Assembly: GCA_016932835.1 (NCBI GenBank)
Contig: JAFGCD010000074.1
Span: 1 to 32,849 of the forward strand
DNA from: Sedimentisphaerales bacterium
GTDB lineage: Bacteria > Planctomycetota > Phycisphaerae > Sedimentisphaerales > Anaerobacaceae
Reading direction: 5' to 3'
Length of the DNA: 32,849 nucleotides
The position numbers and the translations under genes were made by a program. The notes under the pieces were generated by a model that searched no databases, had not been told where the DNA came from, and was given only the letters and a program-made list of their open reading frames with translations. The first letter of the stretch is position 1, and every line of letters begins with the position of its first letter. Of the stretch, positions 15,702 through 26,100 are shown piece after piece.

Positions 15702-17174
15702 TCAATCCGTTCCGATTGCGTCTATATTGCCGCGAACGGTCGCCGCAGCCGCATCGACGGACAGGCCGGAGCGGTTCACGATATTGCCCGCAATCAGATT
15801 ATCCCTGCCGCCTCTGACCACGATAGATGTGCCCTCTTGGGGGGGAGCCCGGCGGCGTTCTATGACCGAGCAGCCGGCCACCCGGCAGCGAACCGCGCCG
15901 CTCAGGGCAATCCCGCGAAACCTGAAATTGAGGACCTGGCAGCTGCTTACCGACACATCGCTGCTGTCTCTGATTTCTACCGCCCCGCCGGACTGCTCGG
16001 CGCCTGCGAAGCTGTCCTCGATGATTGTATCCGAGAGTATCATGCCTTTGCAGCGGTCGATAAGGATGCCGTCGATGAGCTGTTTGGTCTTGAAATCCGG
16101 ATTCCAGTCTATCGAATTGCCGGATGCGACGATGTTAGCCGAATCCTCGAACCAGAGAGAGTGCCCCGCCGCCGAGTATATCGAGTTGCCCGAAACGGTC
16201 ACGCCCCGACAGTCTTTCAGATGAACGTTGTGGGTCTGGCTGCCTATCAGGTTGCCCGTTATCGCCAGCAGTCCGCCGGTACACAGGTTTTTGCCGCCGA
16301 GAAATCGAATGTTGGCCCCGTTGGGGCTGGGGCGGGCCTGGATCGTGTTGCCGACTATCGTTCCCTCTCGAAAGGTGCTGCCTTCGGGCCTCATGTCTAT
16401 CAGCACATCGACGCAGTCCTCGACCTTCGGGTCGTGGTTGTATTCGATATCGTTTCCGACTATCTGAAAGTTGCGCATCTCCCCGCCGACCAGACGAATG
16501 CCGGCGAGGCGATTGTAGCTGATGTGGCTGTTCGAAACGATGACCTGGTGCAGGTTGACGCGGTCGAAGTCGATGCCGATATCGGTATTGTGATAGATGT
16601 GGCAGTGATCGATGAGGAGATTGCGATTGCGGCCCGACAGGCTGACGCCGATTTTGCACCGGCGAATCAGCAGGTTTGTCAGCGTCGCCTGCATGGTCTT
16701 TTCCAGCCTTATGCCGACGGCCTCGGCGTGGGCGCCGAGAATCTCGATGCCGCTGACAAGCGGCATGCGCTGCAGCCGCCAGACATTTTCGCGGACGCCT
16801 TCCGGATCGGCGGTCGCCTCGTGCGTGCCGACGAAATGGAAGGCCGGCCCGGGCCCTGCCATGACGATTGTCGCCTCGCCGCAGCCGATAAGCGACGTTC
16901 GTCCGACGGCGTCCAGGTCGATGCGGATGGTGCGCGTAATGCGATAATCTCCTGCCGGGAAGTACACGGCGCCGGCGGCCTTGACGGCCGCTTCAATCGC
17001 GGCGGTATCGTCGGCCTTGCCGTCGCCCTTGGCGCTGAAATCCTTCACCGAATTAACCGCAGGCGCAGGCGGGACAATGCACGTCAGGATGTCGTCGGTC
17101 CCTGCCGGTGCCGCAGACGTTGCCGGGACAACAAGAAGCGATGAAACAATCGTCAGAAAACCTGCGCTTAACAT
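15702..17174 (-). CDS. Secreted pectate-lyase-superfamily beta-helix protein
   Basis: This 490-residue protein has a Sec signal peptide (FLTIVSSLLVVPATSA). The segment VKDFSAKGDGKADDTAAIEAAVKAAG and AVYFPAGDYRITRTI marks the pectate lyase superfamily N-cap (only the cores DFSAKGDGKADDTAAI and VYFPAGDYRI are diagnostic). More than ten parallel-beta-helix coils follow, such as NLLIDHCHIYHNTDIGIDFD and GVTVSGNSIYSAAGHSLWF. Such proteins bind or cleave uronate-containing polysaccharides. No catalytic residues can be assigned, so lyase activity is only a possibility. The start is firm: AAGGAGG lies 7 nt before the ATG at 17174. It lies 50 nt downstream of the phosphofructokinase gene. Confidence 0.85.
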   Translation of the reverse strand: MLSAGFLTIVSSLLVVPATSAAPAGTDDILTCIVPPAPAVNSVKDFSAKGDGKADDTAAIEAAVKAAGAVYFPAGDYRITRTIRIDLDAVGRTSLIGCGEATIVMAGPGPAFHFVGTHEATADPEGVRENVWRLQRMPLVSGIEILGAHAEAVGIRLEKTMQATLTNLLIRRCKIGVSLSGRNRNLLIDHCHIYHNTDIGIDFDRVNLHQVIVSNSHISYNRLAGIRLVGGEMRNFQIVGNDIEYNHDPKVEDCVDVLIDMRPEGSTFREGTIVGNTIQARPSPNGANIRFLGGKNLCTGGLLAITGNLIGSQTHNVHLKDCRGVTVSGNSIYSAAGHSLWFEDSANIVASGNSIDWNPDFKTKQLIDGILIDRCKGMILSDTIIEDSFAGAEQSGGAVEIRDSSDVSVSSCQVLNFRFRGIALSGAVRCRVAGCSVIERRRAPPQEGTSIVVRGGRDNLIAGNIVNRSGLSVDAAAATVRGNIDAIGTD

Positions 17175-17224
17175 CCTTGCAACCTCCTTATTCCTGATTT
17201 GGATTAGAAAACACCGGGTATTGT

Positions 17225-18436
17225 CTAAACTCGCGGCCTGCCGCCGAGGTACTCTGTTTTCGGCAATCCGCCGACAAGCGGCATCGCGTATTCGACGAAG
17301 GCATCGGTCACGCCGTTGCCGTCGGCGTTGATAAATTCGTCCGGCATGGACTTGGTCTTCTCAGCGACATTGCACAGGTCGGTCCGGAAGAACTCGACTG
17401 CGTAGTTGTCGCCGTTGCCCGTCCGTTTCATGGCAACCGAGCCGTTATCGTGCTGCATCGCCATCTTAACGGCTTCCTGCCCGCACCGGCGGGCCTCCCG
17501 CGCATCCACATCCGACTGCAGGCCCGCAAAGCTCCTCTGCAGGTAGCCGAAGGTATCGGCGCGAACCCGCTTGACTTTGAGCTTTTCCTTTATCTGGCCG
17601 GCGAGGAAATCGGCTAGGGCGCCGGTCCCCGAAAGCTGAATGTTGCCGTGGGCGTCGGTCTCTGCGTTCTCGGCGAGTTTTTTCGCCCAGGTCACACCGT
17701 CTGTGTCGCACATTCCCTCGCTGACCGCCACAACGCACCTGCCGAGTTTGCCGACGACCGCATCGACATCGGCGGCAAACTTGTCCATGGAGACCGGCCG
17801 TTCGGGGAAATAGAGCAGATGCGGGCCGTCGTCGTCACGCACCCTGCCCAAGGCCGCCGCGGCCGTCAAAAAGCCTGCGTGCCTGCCCATGATTACGTCG
17901 ATCTTCACGCCGGGCAACGCGCGGTTGTCGAGGTCGTCGCCCATCAGGGCGCAGGCCTCGAATTTGGCGGCGGTACCGAAGCCGGGGCAGTGGTCGGTAA
18001 CGAGCAGGTCGTTATCGACCGTCTTGGGGACATGGAACGCCCGTATGTCGAAGCCCGCCTCGTCGGCCATCGTGTTGAGGATATGGGCGGTGTTGGCCGA
18101 ATCGTTGCCCCCGATATAGAAGAAGTAGCGAATGTTACGCTTTTTGAAGATATCCAGTATCTTGACGCAATACTCGGCGTCGGGCTTGTCCCTGCTGGTT
18201 CCTATCGCCGAAGACGGCGAAGCAGCCACGATGTCCAGGGTTTCCCGGGAGACCCTGCCAAGGTCGATAAACTCGTCTTTCACCATGCCGGCGACGGCGT
18301 GAACGGCACCGTAGATGTTCTGGATATCCGGATGCTTGGCCGCCTCTTCTATTACCCCGACCAGGGAGGCGTTTATAACGCCAGTGGGGCCGCCGGACTG
18401 ACCTACTACTGCATTCGCCTTGAGTGCATCTGCCAT
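17225..18436 (-). CDS. pfp: 6-phosphofructokinase, diphosphate-dependent type
   Basis: The enzyme phosphorylates fructose 6-phosphate at C1 in glycolysis. The 403-residue sequence has the PFK landmarks VGQSGGPTGVINASL at the N-terminus, GGNDSANTA (109-117), PKTVDND (137-143) and MGRHAGF (183-189). ATP-dependent bacterial enzymes have GGDGS and PGTIDND at those sites. The Asp after GGN and the Lys in PKTVDND are the accepted signs of pyrophosphate use, which would make the step reversible. The Asn in GGND is less usual than the Asp of GGDD. The ATG at 18436 follows GGAGAACG. It heads a same-strand run with the beta-helix gene (gap 50 nt), which may link sugar degradation to glycolysis. Confidence 0.9.
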   Translation of the reverse strand: MADALKANAVVGQSGGPTGVINASLVGVIEEAAKHPDIQNIYGAVHAVAGMVKDEFIDLGRVSRETLDIVAASPSSAIGTSRDKPDAEYCVKILDIFKKRNIRYFFYIGGNDSANTAHILNTMADEAGFDIRAFHVPKTVDNDLLVTDHCPGFGTAAKFEACALMGDDLDNRALPGVKIDVIMGRHAGFLTAAAALGRVRDDDGPHLLYFPERPVSMDKFAADVDAVVGKLGRCVVAVSEGMCDTDGVTWAKKLAENAETDAHGNIQLSGTGALADFLAGQIKEKLKVKRVRADTFGYLQRSFAGLQSDVDAREARRCGQEAVKMAMQHDNGSVAMKRTGNGDNYAVEFFRTDLCNVAEKTKSMPDEFINADGNGVTDAFVEYAMPLVGGLPKTEYLGGRPRV

Positions 18437-18549
18437 TTTGAAACGTTCTCCGTAATAATTGCCATACTGTTTCTCTAACTCACGGGCAGGCTATTATACG
18501 GGCACATTCCGACAGGGCAAGGATAAACACCAAATCATTTGCCAACTCC

Positions 18550-21500
18550 TCACCGCAGCTCGAACACGACACGAGGGGCAAGAAAATAGAGGTATTTGGC
18601 CGGTGGCGGGGCCTTCAGGATTGCCGCAGCGGCTTTGGCGTAGGCGTTTAGCTGGCTCCGGTAGAGCTCGGCCCGGTCGCAGACCTGGGCGGCCGAAACC
18701 CTGTCGGTCTTGAAATCGACTACGACGAGCTCCGCCGGAGTCTCGATAAGCATGTCGATAATGCCCTGAACGACGACGGTGTCGCGTATCCGCTCAGGCG
18801 TCGAACGTGAAGCGTCATCGGTGGTCGCCGCCGGCAATTCGCAGGCGGGCAGAGCAAATGTAAAGGGCCATTCTCTGTGGACTTTGTTGGCCGGGTCGAG
18901 GGCGAGCCTGCCGACGTCGGTCTCAAAGAATGCGAGTATCGAGGCGGTATCGACCTGCTCGGCCACTGCCGGCGTTATCGCACCTGTCGAGACGAGCAAT
19001 TCGACGGTCCTGCCGATCGATTCAGACGTCGGGCGTTCGCTCAAATCGAGCCCTGCAATTACCAGATGCGAGGCCGAGCCGACGAGCAGTGCGCCGCCCG
19101 CCGCAGCCTCATTCGACCGACCCGCCAGGCACGCGGGTCTGCGGTCGAGAGCGCTGGAAAAATCGGCCTTCGCAAATTCGTCGCCGCGGTGGGTCAATTC
19201 CGAGACTGATGTCTTGGCAGGCAAAAGCGGCGCCTCGGCAAAATCATAACGCCAGGCCAGGGATTCTTTTATGGTTGATAATTGATTATTGATTATTGTC
19301 CGGCGCCCGCTGGCTTTTACATGCTGTGTCTTGCGTGGTTTTGATTTGGCAGTCTTCAAGTTCGTGACGAATTCGGAAAGCTCTCTCAACTCTTCCCGGC
19401 TGTGGAAGGCGAAGGTGAAAAGATTGTCGTCTTGGCACTTATCGGCCAGTCCGGTCTCGAAGGCCTCGTGAAGGCGACTGCGGTCGGAGAAGGCCTGGAG
19501 TATCCAGTCGAGAGGATTATTGCAGCCGGCCAGCAGCCAGTCGGGAACGTGGCGGTCTTTGAAACCCAGACCGCCTGTAATGATTTCGGCGCACTTTTCG
19601 CCTCTTTTCGAGCCTGTCAGGACGAGCCTCTCTCTGGCGCGGGTCGTGGCGACATAGAGGATTCGCATCTCCTCGGCGAATAAGACCGCTCGCTTGCGCT
19701 CGGCTATTACCTGGTGGGCCAGCGAACTGAGTTGGCTCTTTGAGGCCGTATCGATGATTCGAATGCCGAGCGTATCCTCGGCGTCGGCCAGGCAGTCGCT
19801 GTTGACATCTCGCGTATTGAATTTGGCCTGCAGCTCGGTCAGGAAGACTACCGGAAATTCGAGACCCTTGCTCTTGTGGACGCTGAGGATACGGACTGCG
19901 TTTTCCGCCGAGGCCGCGGGCTCAGCCGGGGCCCAGTCCTGCCCGGCTTCCTGGAGCTTCTCGATGAATTCGACAAACCTTCGCAGTGACGCCACCGGCG
20001 TGCTGGCGAGGAAACCCTCGAACTGGATAGCCCTGTCGTGGAGTTTGAGCAGGTTGGCCCTGCGGGCCTGGCCGATGGGAAGCGCCGAGACAAATGCCAG
20101 ATAGTCCGTGCTGCGATATATCCGCCAGATCATATCCGCGATGCTGCCCTGCCTGGCGGCGGTGCGCCACTGTTCGATTTGCCTGAGAATCTTTACCAGC
20201 CGGGCGGCAAGGTCGCCGTCGGGGCCTGACTGCGAGTACTCGACAAGACAATCGTAGAAGCCGGCGCGATCCTGCCGGCCCGCGCCATGCAGGCGAATCG
20301 CGGCAAGTTCGCTGTCGCCGACACCGAAGAAGGGACTTCTCAAAACGGCGGCCAGTTCGATGTCACGCTGAGGATTGTCGAGGACCTTGAGCAGACAAAG
20401 CATATCCGTAATTTCCGTCGCCTCGAAATACCCCGCCGCGGCCTCGCAACTCACCGGCACGCCGGCCAGACGCAGGACCTCGACGTAATCCTTGGCACTG
20501 CCGACCAGTGACCGCATCAATATGACGATGTCACTGTAAGTGACATCCCGAAGGCGCCGCTGCTCCTTATCGTATATCTGAAACTCCGCCTTGCCGGTTT
20601 CCGCCCCGACCATTCGCCTGATACGGCGGGCCACAAGCGCCGCCTGCCGACGGCGTGAGGTAATAATATCGGGACTTTGGCCTTCGTCGGATTCGTCGGC
20701 TTGCTCATCGTTGTCGTTGTCGTCCGCGGCTTTGTCGTCGAGTATGTGGAATTCGACGATCGGCCCGGCCCGGTCCTTTGAAGCCGGAGCGGATTCACCT
20801 GTCGAAGCGGGCCTCAAGTGGGCCGATTCATCATAGTCTATGCCCGCGAACGATGCGGTCATTATGCGAGAGAACAGTCTGTTGACGAAATCGAGGATGC
20901 CCGCCGCCGAGCGGAAGTTGGCGTTGAGATCGACTCGATATCCGCCGGCTGCGTCCGGGGCTTTAAGGCGGTCGAGAAATATCTGCGGCTCGGCGCCTCG
21001 CCAGGCGTAAATGCTCTGCTTTACATCGCCGACGACGAAGAGATTATCGCCGTTGCTGATCTCATCGAGTATGGCCTGCTGGACGGGGTTGATGTCCTGG
21101 TATTCATCCACGAATATGTATTTGTATCTTTCGCGAAGCACGCCGGCCACTGAAGGCCTCGACCCGCCCGCCTCGGCCTGCCCGGTCAAGAGCCTCAGGG
21201 CGTAGTGTTCGAGGTCGGCGAAGTCCAAGCAGTTCAGCGCGAGCTTGGCCTGGCTGTATAGCTGGTCGAATTTTCGCACCAGTTCGATCAGCACCTGCGT
21301 CTGCATGCCGACAGGCCCGCCTACCTTCTCGGCGTAATCGGGATTCAGCACGGCCAGGCTTGATAACTTGCCGAATGTCTTAAAGGCCTCTTTTTCCGAC
21401 TTATGAATCAATTCGGCAAGCGACTTGGGCACTTCTTTGGGCTTCTTGAATCTCGGCTTGGTAAAGTTGGTTATCGACTCAGCACACTTGTCCCACTGCT

Positions 21501-22302
21501 CGGCCTGAGCATGGGCGAGACATTCGGCGACGGGACGGATGAAATTCGCCTTGAACCAGTCCCCCCATTCTCCGCCGGGCGTCTGCCTGTCATAGAGCGC
21601 CATGGCCGAGGAAAGCCGCTCGACGATGCCGCAGAGCTTTGCCTTAATTAAGCTCTTCTGCTTTACGCCGAGTTCGCCGGCGCCGGGATCGGTCAGACGC
21701 GCCAATCGCAGCGTCTTCTCGCACCAGTCGTCCCGCCGGACAACACCGTCGAGAAAATCACTCAATTGGATTACCCTGTTCAGGAAGCCTCCGCCGGCCC
21801 GGATGTCCCTGCGGCGAAGGAACTGTGCGAGAATTTCGGCGTTATCCTGCCGCCAAATAGAATCGACGGCCCTTTCGAGAATCTCGGCCTTGAGCAATCG
21901 GGCCTCGTCGGCGTCGATAACGCTGAAGGTCGGGTCCAGGGCAAGATCGTGGAAGTACTGCGATATGAGCCGTTTGCAGAAAGAGTGGATCGTGCTGATA
22001 TCGGCGCCCGGCAGCAGGACAAGCTGGCGGCGAAGACGCTTTTCGCCGGTTCGCCCGAATTCATCGCCCAGCCGTTCGGCGATTCTCGAACGCATCTGCT
22101 CGGCGGCCATCTCGGTGAATGTCAGTACGAGCATATTGCGAACGTCGGGACATATCCGCTGGTCGGCGACCAAATCGACACACCGCCCGGAAAGCACGGC
22201 CGTCTTGCCCGTACCCGCCGAGGCGGTGACAAGCACGTCGCTGCCGCGGGCGTCAATCGCCTGCTTCTGCTGGTCGGTCCATTCAATTCTGTCTTCAGCC
22301 AT
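18550..22302 (-). CDS. addA: ATP-dependent helicase/nuclease subunit AddA
   Basis: AddA with AddB makes the AddAB helicase-nuclease that resects double-strand breaks for RecA loading, the counterpart of RecBCD. The 1250-residue protein has a UvrD-like SF1A helicase: Q-motif WTDQQKQAIDA, Walker A ASAGTGKTA, motif II IFVDEYQDINPVQQ, GDVKQSIYAWRGAEP, and ILSVHKSKGLEFPVVFLTE, then YVATTRARERLVLTG. The C-terminal RecB-type nuclease domain has VVDFKTDR and QLNAYAKA. I prefer ATG at 22302; an in-frame GTG at 22311 directly abuts the upstream stop. The gene is the last of the addB-ankyrin-addA block. An AT-rich heptamer repeat is embedded at 19275-19298 between helicase and nuclease domains. Confidence 0.95.
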   Translation of the reverse strand: MAEDRIEWTDQQKQAIDARGSDVLVTASAGTGKTAVLSGRCVDLVADQRICPDVRNMLVLTFTEMAAEQMRSRIAERLGDEFGRTGEKRLRRQLVLLPGADISTIHSFCKRLISQYFHDLALDPTFSVIDADEARLLKAEILERAVDSIWRQDNAEILAQFLRRRDIRAGGGFLNRVIQLSDFLDGVVRRDDWCEKTLRLARLTDPGAGELGVKQKSLIKAKLCGIVERLSSAMALYDRQTPGGEWGDWFKANFIRPVAECLAHAQAEQWDKCAESITNFTKPRFKKPKEVPKSLAELIHKSEKEAFKTFGKLSSLAVLNPDYAEKVGGPVGMQTQVLIELVRKFDQLYSQAKLALNCLDFADLEHYALRLLTGQAEAGGSRPSVAGVLRERYKYIFVDEYQDINPVQQAILDEISNGDNLFVVGDVKQSIYAWRGAEPQIFLDRLKAPDAAGGYRVDLNANFRSAAGILDFVNRLFSRIMTASFAGIDYDESAHLRPASTGESAPASKDRAGPIVEFHILDDKAADDNDNDEQADESDEGQSPDIITSRRRQAALVARRIRRMVGAETGKAEFQIYDKEQRRLRDVTYSDIVILMRSLVGSAKDYVEVLRLAGVPVSCEAAAGYFEATEITDMLCLLKVLDNPQRDIELAAVLRSPFFGVGDSELAAIRLHGAGRQDRAGFYDCLVEYSQSGPDGDLAARLVKILRQIEQWRTAARQGSIADMIWRIYRSTDYLAFVSALPIGQARRANLLKLHDRAIQFEGFLASTPVASLRRFVEFIEKLQEAGQDWAPAEPAASAENAVRILSVHKSKGLEFPVVFLTELQAKFNTRDVNSDCLADAEDTLGIRIIDTASKSQLSSLAHQVIAERKRAVLFAEEMRILYVATTRARERLVLTGSKRGEKCAEIITGGLGFKDRHVPDWLLAGCNNPLDWILQAFSDRSRLHEAFETGLADKCQDDNLFTFAFHSREELRELSEFVTNLKTAKSKPRKTQHVKASGRRTIINNQLSTIKESLAWRYDFAEAPLLPAKTSVSELTHRGDEFAKADFSSALDRRPACLAGRSNEAAAGGALLVGSASHLVIAGLDLSERPTSESIGRTVELLVSTGAITPAVAEQVDTASILAFFETDVGRLALDPANKVHREWPFTFALPACELPAATTDDASRSTPERIRDTVVVQGIIDMLIETPAELVVVDFKTDRVSAAQVCDRAELYRSQLNAYAKAAAAILKAPPPAKYLYFLAPRVVFELR
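19275..19298. repeat. Heptanucleotide tandem repeat inside addA
   Basis: Three TTGATWA units (TTGATAA, TTGATTA, TTGATTA) plus TTG stand out as an AT-rich island in GC-rich coding sequence. On the coding strand they encode IINNQLSTI in the linker before the nuclease domain. Seven is not a multiple of three, so a gain or loss of one unit would shift the addA frame. Confidence 0.8.
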
Positions 22303-22311
22303 ACATCTCAC

Positions 22312-23193
22312 TCAGTTAACAGATGATTGCAATGTTCCGTTCCACGTGCGCAGTAACTCGGCTATATCTTCGAGATTCCATACTTCCGCAATATCCAAAG
22401 GGTTCTGTCCGTATTCGTCTTCTACTGTCGGGTCCGCCCCCTTACTCAGCAAAAGCCTGACAATTTCTTTACCGTTTTTATAAGCACTGGCCGCCCTATG
22501 TAGAGGAGTCTTACCACTCGCATCCTTCGCTTCGATGTTGGCCCCATTTTTCAGAAGGAGTTCCACCACTTCGACGCAACCGGCGCTGGCAGCCTGGTGC
22601 AAGGGAGTGTCTCCGGACCTAGACAGGATGTCCACCTTTGCGCCGTTTAGGATGAGTAACTCCACCACAGCGCAGTGTCCCATGGATGCCGCCGCATGCA
22701 TAGGAGTATAACCCCATATAAGCCGTTTGTTCGCAACATGCGGCTTCTTTGTTAGCAGTTCCTGAGCCTTAACAATATCCCCATCCTGAAATGGAGCGAG
22801 AATCTTGCCGTGCCTGCGTTTGACAGTGTTCAACAGCGCAAGCCCAAACGACAGGCCAATAAGTATAGATGATAGCACTAAATAAGTGCCAGCTCGTGCG
22901 GCGCCTTTTAGCTGGCCTCTGCTCTTTTTGATAACCACCAATGCAACGATCCCGCTAACCGGAGAAAACAGAATCAGAGGGGAACTACAAAATGCAAGAC
23001 ATTTCGTTATAAAAACGACCCATCGATATTTGTCATATACAGATAACCCAATTCCCATGAAAAGAAGTGCAAGACCGAGCAACAGGCACCACATTGAAAT
23101 GCTGGCCCACACGCATATTGGCTGGGGCTGGATATCCGTAGCAACCCGTTTTCGTTTGTCACCCAAGCAGTTGCTCATATCTTCCTTGGTCAT
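22312..23193 (-). CDS. Membrane-anchored ankyrin-repeat protein within addBA
   Basis: The 293-residue product has three predicted transmembrane stretches: about 28-52, about 57-88 and about 101-122. The latter two, with GIVALVVIKKSRGQLKG between them, resemble the DUF4190-type membrane module. The C-terminal half (about 130-288) is five ankyrin repeats, with clear GYTPMHAAASMGH, GDTPLHQAASAG and GKTPLHRAASAY cores, likely cytoplasmic and protein-binding. The gene starts 6 nt after the addB stop and ends 9 nt before the addA ATG, so all three should be co-transcribed. Its DNA is visibly richer in A and T than its neighbours, suggesting transfer. A downstream ATG at 23178 (preceded by AAGGA) is an alternative start. 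The role in AddAB is unknown. Confidence 0.85.
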   Translation of the reverse strand: MTKEDMSNCLGDKRKRVATDIQPQPICVWASISMWCLLLGLALLFMGIGLSVYDKYRWVVFITKCLAFCSSPLILFSPVSGIVALVVIKKSRGQLKGAARAGTYLVLSSILIGLSFGLALLNTVKRRHGKILAPFQDGDIVKAQELLTKKPHVANKRLIWGYTPMHAAASMGHCAVVELLILNGAKVDILSRSGDTPLHQAASAGCVEVVELLLKNGANIEAKDASGKTPLHRAASAYKNGKEIVRLLLSKGADPTVEDEYGQNPLDIAEVWNLEDIAELLRTWNGTLQSSVN

Positions 23194-23199
23194 CTTATT

Positions 23200-26100
23200 T
23201 TAACACCCCATTCCGTCCTCTACCCCGATTCTCTCAAGCACCTCGGTCTTGGTCAGCGATTCCAGCGGGTTGTAGTCATTTATCTGCCAGTCGAACCGGC
23301 ATACGGCCTTGTACTTGCACCACTTGCACGGCGAACCGGTTCCGATGCGATAGGGGCGAATATCGATTCTCCCTCGCAGTATATCGCCGACGAGAGAGAC
23401 GATCTTCGTCCGCGCGTATTCAAGCACGGCCTCGAAATGGGCCGGCCTCAGCGCGCCGCTCTTGCCGTAGTTGCCGTATTGCCCGCCTTTCGAAGATACG
23501 CAGAAATTGTAGAATTCGCTCCAGCCGCTTTCATCGCCGCTGTCAAGCCTGTCATGATATCCGCCGTTGAATATTCCATTTGCCTTGTGGCGAAACTTGC
23601 CCGACGCCGCCGGAAGTTCCTTGAGATTAGCCGATTCTGCGCCGGTCTCAACCGGCATGAAGAACGCGCCGGCGATCTCTCCGATCCGCTCGCCTGCGGT
23701 CGAGTGACGCACGGCGAGCATGTAGATGGGCAGTTGCATGTCGAGGCCGTGGTAGAATCCGCCCCAACCGAATGACTTTGCCCTGCGTTTGTAGTCGAAA
23801 ACCACGGCGATGTCGCGCCCGTCCGATGTTGCCGTATCCAGCCGGTCGATCTTGCCTTTGACCGACAGCACCCGCCCGCCAGGCAGGGCAACCTCGAAGC
23901 TGCCAAGCGTATCGCAGGTATCTTTGATACTGCCAAAAGCAACTTCCGACAGCACCGGCTCGAACCTCCCGGCGCGGACCATCCGCGCAACGGCAAGAAC
24001 GCATTCTTCGAGAATCTCGCCGGCGTTCTGTATTACGAAGGCGTTGTGCGGACCGTGACGGACGAAATTCGACAGGAAGGAATCGCCGGAAACGATCTGT
24101 GCAATCTCGTCCCTGAGAATCTGCAGGAGCCGCTCGTCGCTGGTTGCCGCAAAGCTCTGCCCGGCAGCCTTGATGCGTTTGACGACGGCGTCGAGGGCTC
24201 TATGGTAGAAATTGCCGAGGTCCAGCGGTTCGAGCTTGAATTCCTTTCGTTCCTCCAGGGCGAGCACATATCTTGCGAAATGCTGATACGGACAGGCCGC
24301 GAAGCTGCTCAATCTCGTAGCTGAGCCGCTAACTTGCCGCCCGAACAAGTCCGTGACAATCTCTTCGTCGAGCTGCGCACGGTTGTCATATGTCAGTGCC
24401 GAATCGACCGATACAGCCGCATCGGCAAACTCATCATCCGACCGCATCGAATCGAGCAAGCCGGCCAGAGAGGTCGTTGCGCCGGCCTCGCCGTCAAGGG
24501 CGTCCTTGCCCAATTGCGAGCACAATAGTTCGATCAGCCCGCTCTTGCTGCAAACGCGCTCTAAGCCGCCGTCTCTGCCCGTGATTGACTCGGCAGCGAG
24601 ACCCTCGAAGCGGTCTTCAAGCTCAGCGACGAACTGCGAACGCGGCACACCGCCGCCCTTTTCGTCCACGGCCGGGTACGAAACGCAAAGACACTCGCTC
24701 GGACGCGTAAACGCTATATACGCCAGATACCGCCGCTCGGCGAGGCTGCCGGCCGTTGTCGGCGCGAGCGGGAAATCCGCCGACTCGGCGGCCTGGCGGT
24801 CATCGTCGGTCAGTACGCCGTTCGAAGATACAGGGACGGGAAACTGCCTTTGGGTCGCGCCTATCAGGAAAACAGCTTTGAGGTCGGGGTGTCGGCTGCG
24901 CTCTATCGAACCGACTAGGACCTGGTCGAGCCTCGGCGGAATAAAGGCCAGGGTCAATTGCGAAAAGGCCGAGCCGATAATCGCCGCATAATCCTCGGCA
25001 GGCATAGGCACGCCCGCAAAGACCTCGACAAGCTCGTCGAACACATCGACAAGTCTGCTGTAAAACTGCTGATGCACACCGACCGTCGCTAAGCCCTCTT
25101 CTCTGCCCGCCCGCTCGATCCATCCTGCCATTGTCTCTGCAGCCTTCAGGGTATCGAGAAGATCGAAGACGGCGCGCGTGAATTCACAGGCCTCAATCGG
25201 CTCGGACGAATTGCCGGCCGGGCAGAGTCTTTCTCGAAGCTGCAGCAACGGCCCGGCGACACTCCGCCTGATCTCGCCGATCCGCGTCTCATTGAAGCTG
25301 TCATCCCCGGTCCCTGCGAAGCGCCACTGCTCATCGTCGAGCCAGTCGGAACCGCTTATGCCGAAAGCCAGACAGTAATTCTCAAGCATATCCACATCGA
25401 AGCGGTCTATGGGCACGAGGTCGCTCTTGAGGTATGCGAAAACATCGCTTCCGGAAAAACCGCCTATCGCCGCCTGCAAAGCCGAGCAGATCAAAGCGAT
25501 AACCGGGTGCTCATTCAAAGGTCTTCGTTTGTCGAGGAAGAACGGCAGATTGTAATCGGTAAAGTATGCCTCGACGTAGTGCCGGTAGAGTTCGATATCA
25601 GAAGCGATCACGGCTATGTCACGGTATCGATAGCCCTTCTCTCGGACCAGTCGGAGTATCTGCTCGGCGACGAAACGCACTTCCGACCGTTCGTTGGGCG
25701 CCGATACGATGCGGATATTCTCCCCGGCTGGGATTTTGGCCGGGGCATCCTCAGATGCGCTGCGTTCGATGTGCGCGAGCTGCGGACAGGCCGAGAAGCG
25801 GACCGCCTTTTCGAGGACAACCGGCTCGGCCAATTCGAGTTTTGTCTGATTGATCATCTCGATAAGCCCGGCATAGGTCCGCTCGGTAGGGTAAAAGAGC
25901 CCGGCAAGATCGATACTGTCGATATCCGGATTGGCCTGCTTAATCCCCGCTGCATCCAGACACAGGGCAATTGTCGAGTCTTTTGCTGTCTTGAGTAACT
26001 CTGCAAGAATCGCAAGCTCGCTCATCGTGAAGCCTGCAAACCCATCGACCCACATCCTGGCGCCTTTGACAAAAGGCGCATCGGCGACCGCCCGGCAAGC

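Noticed and set aside
15549..17144. 531-codon plus-strand frame opposite the beta-helix gene
   Set aside because: The minus strand has a signal peptide, a perfect Shine-Dalgarno and beta-helix repeats; the plus frame has none.
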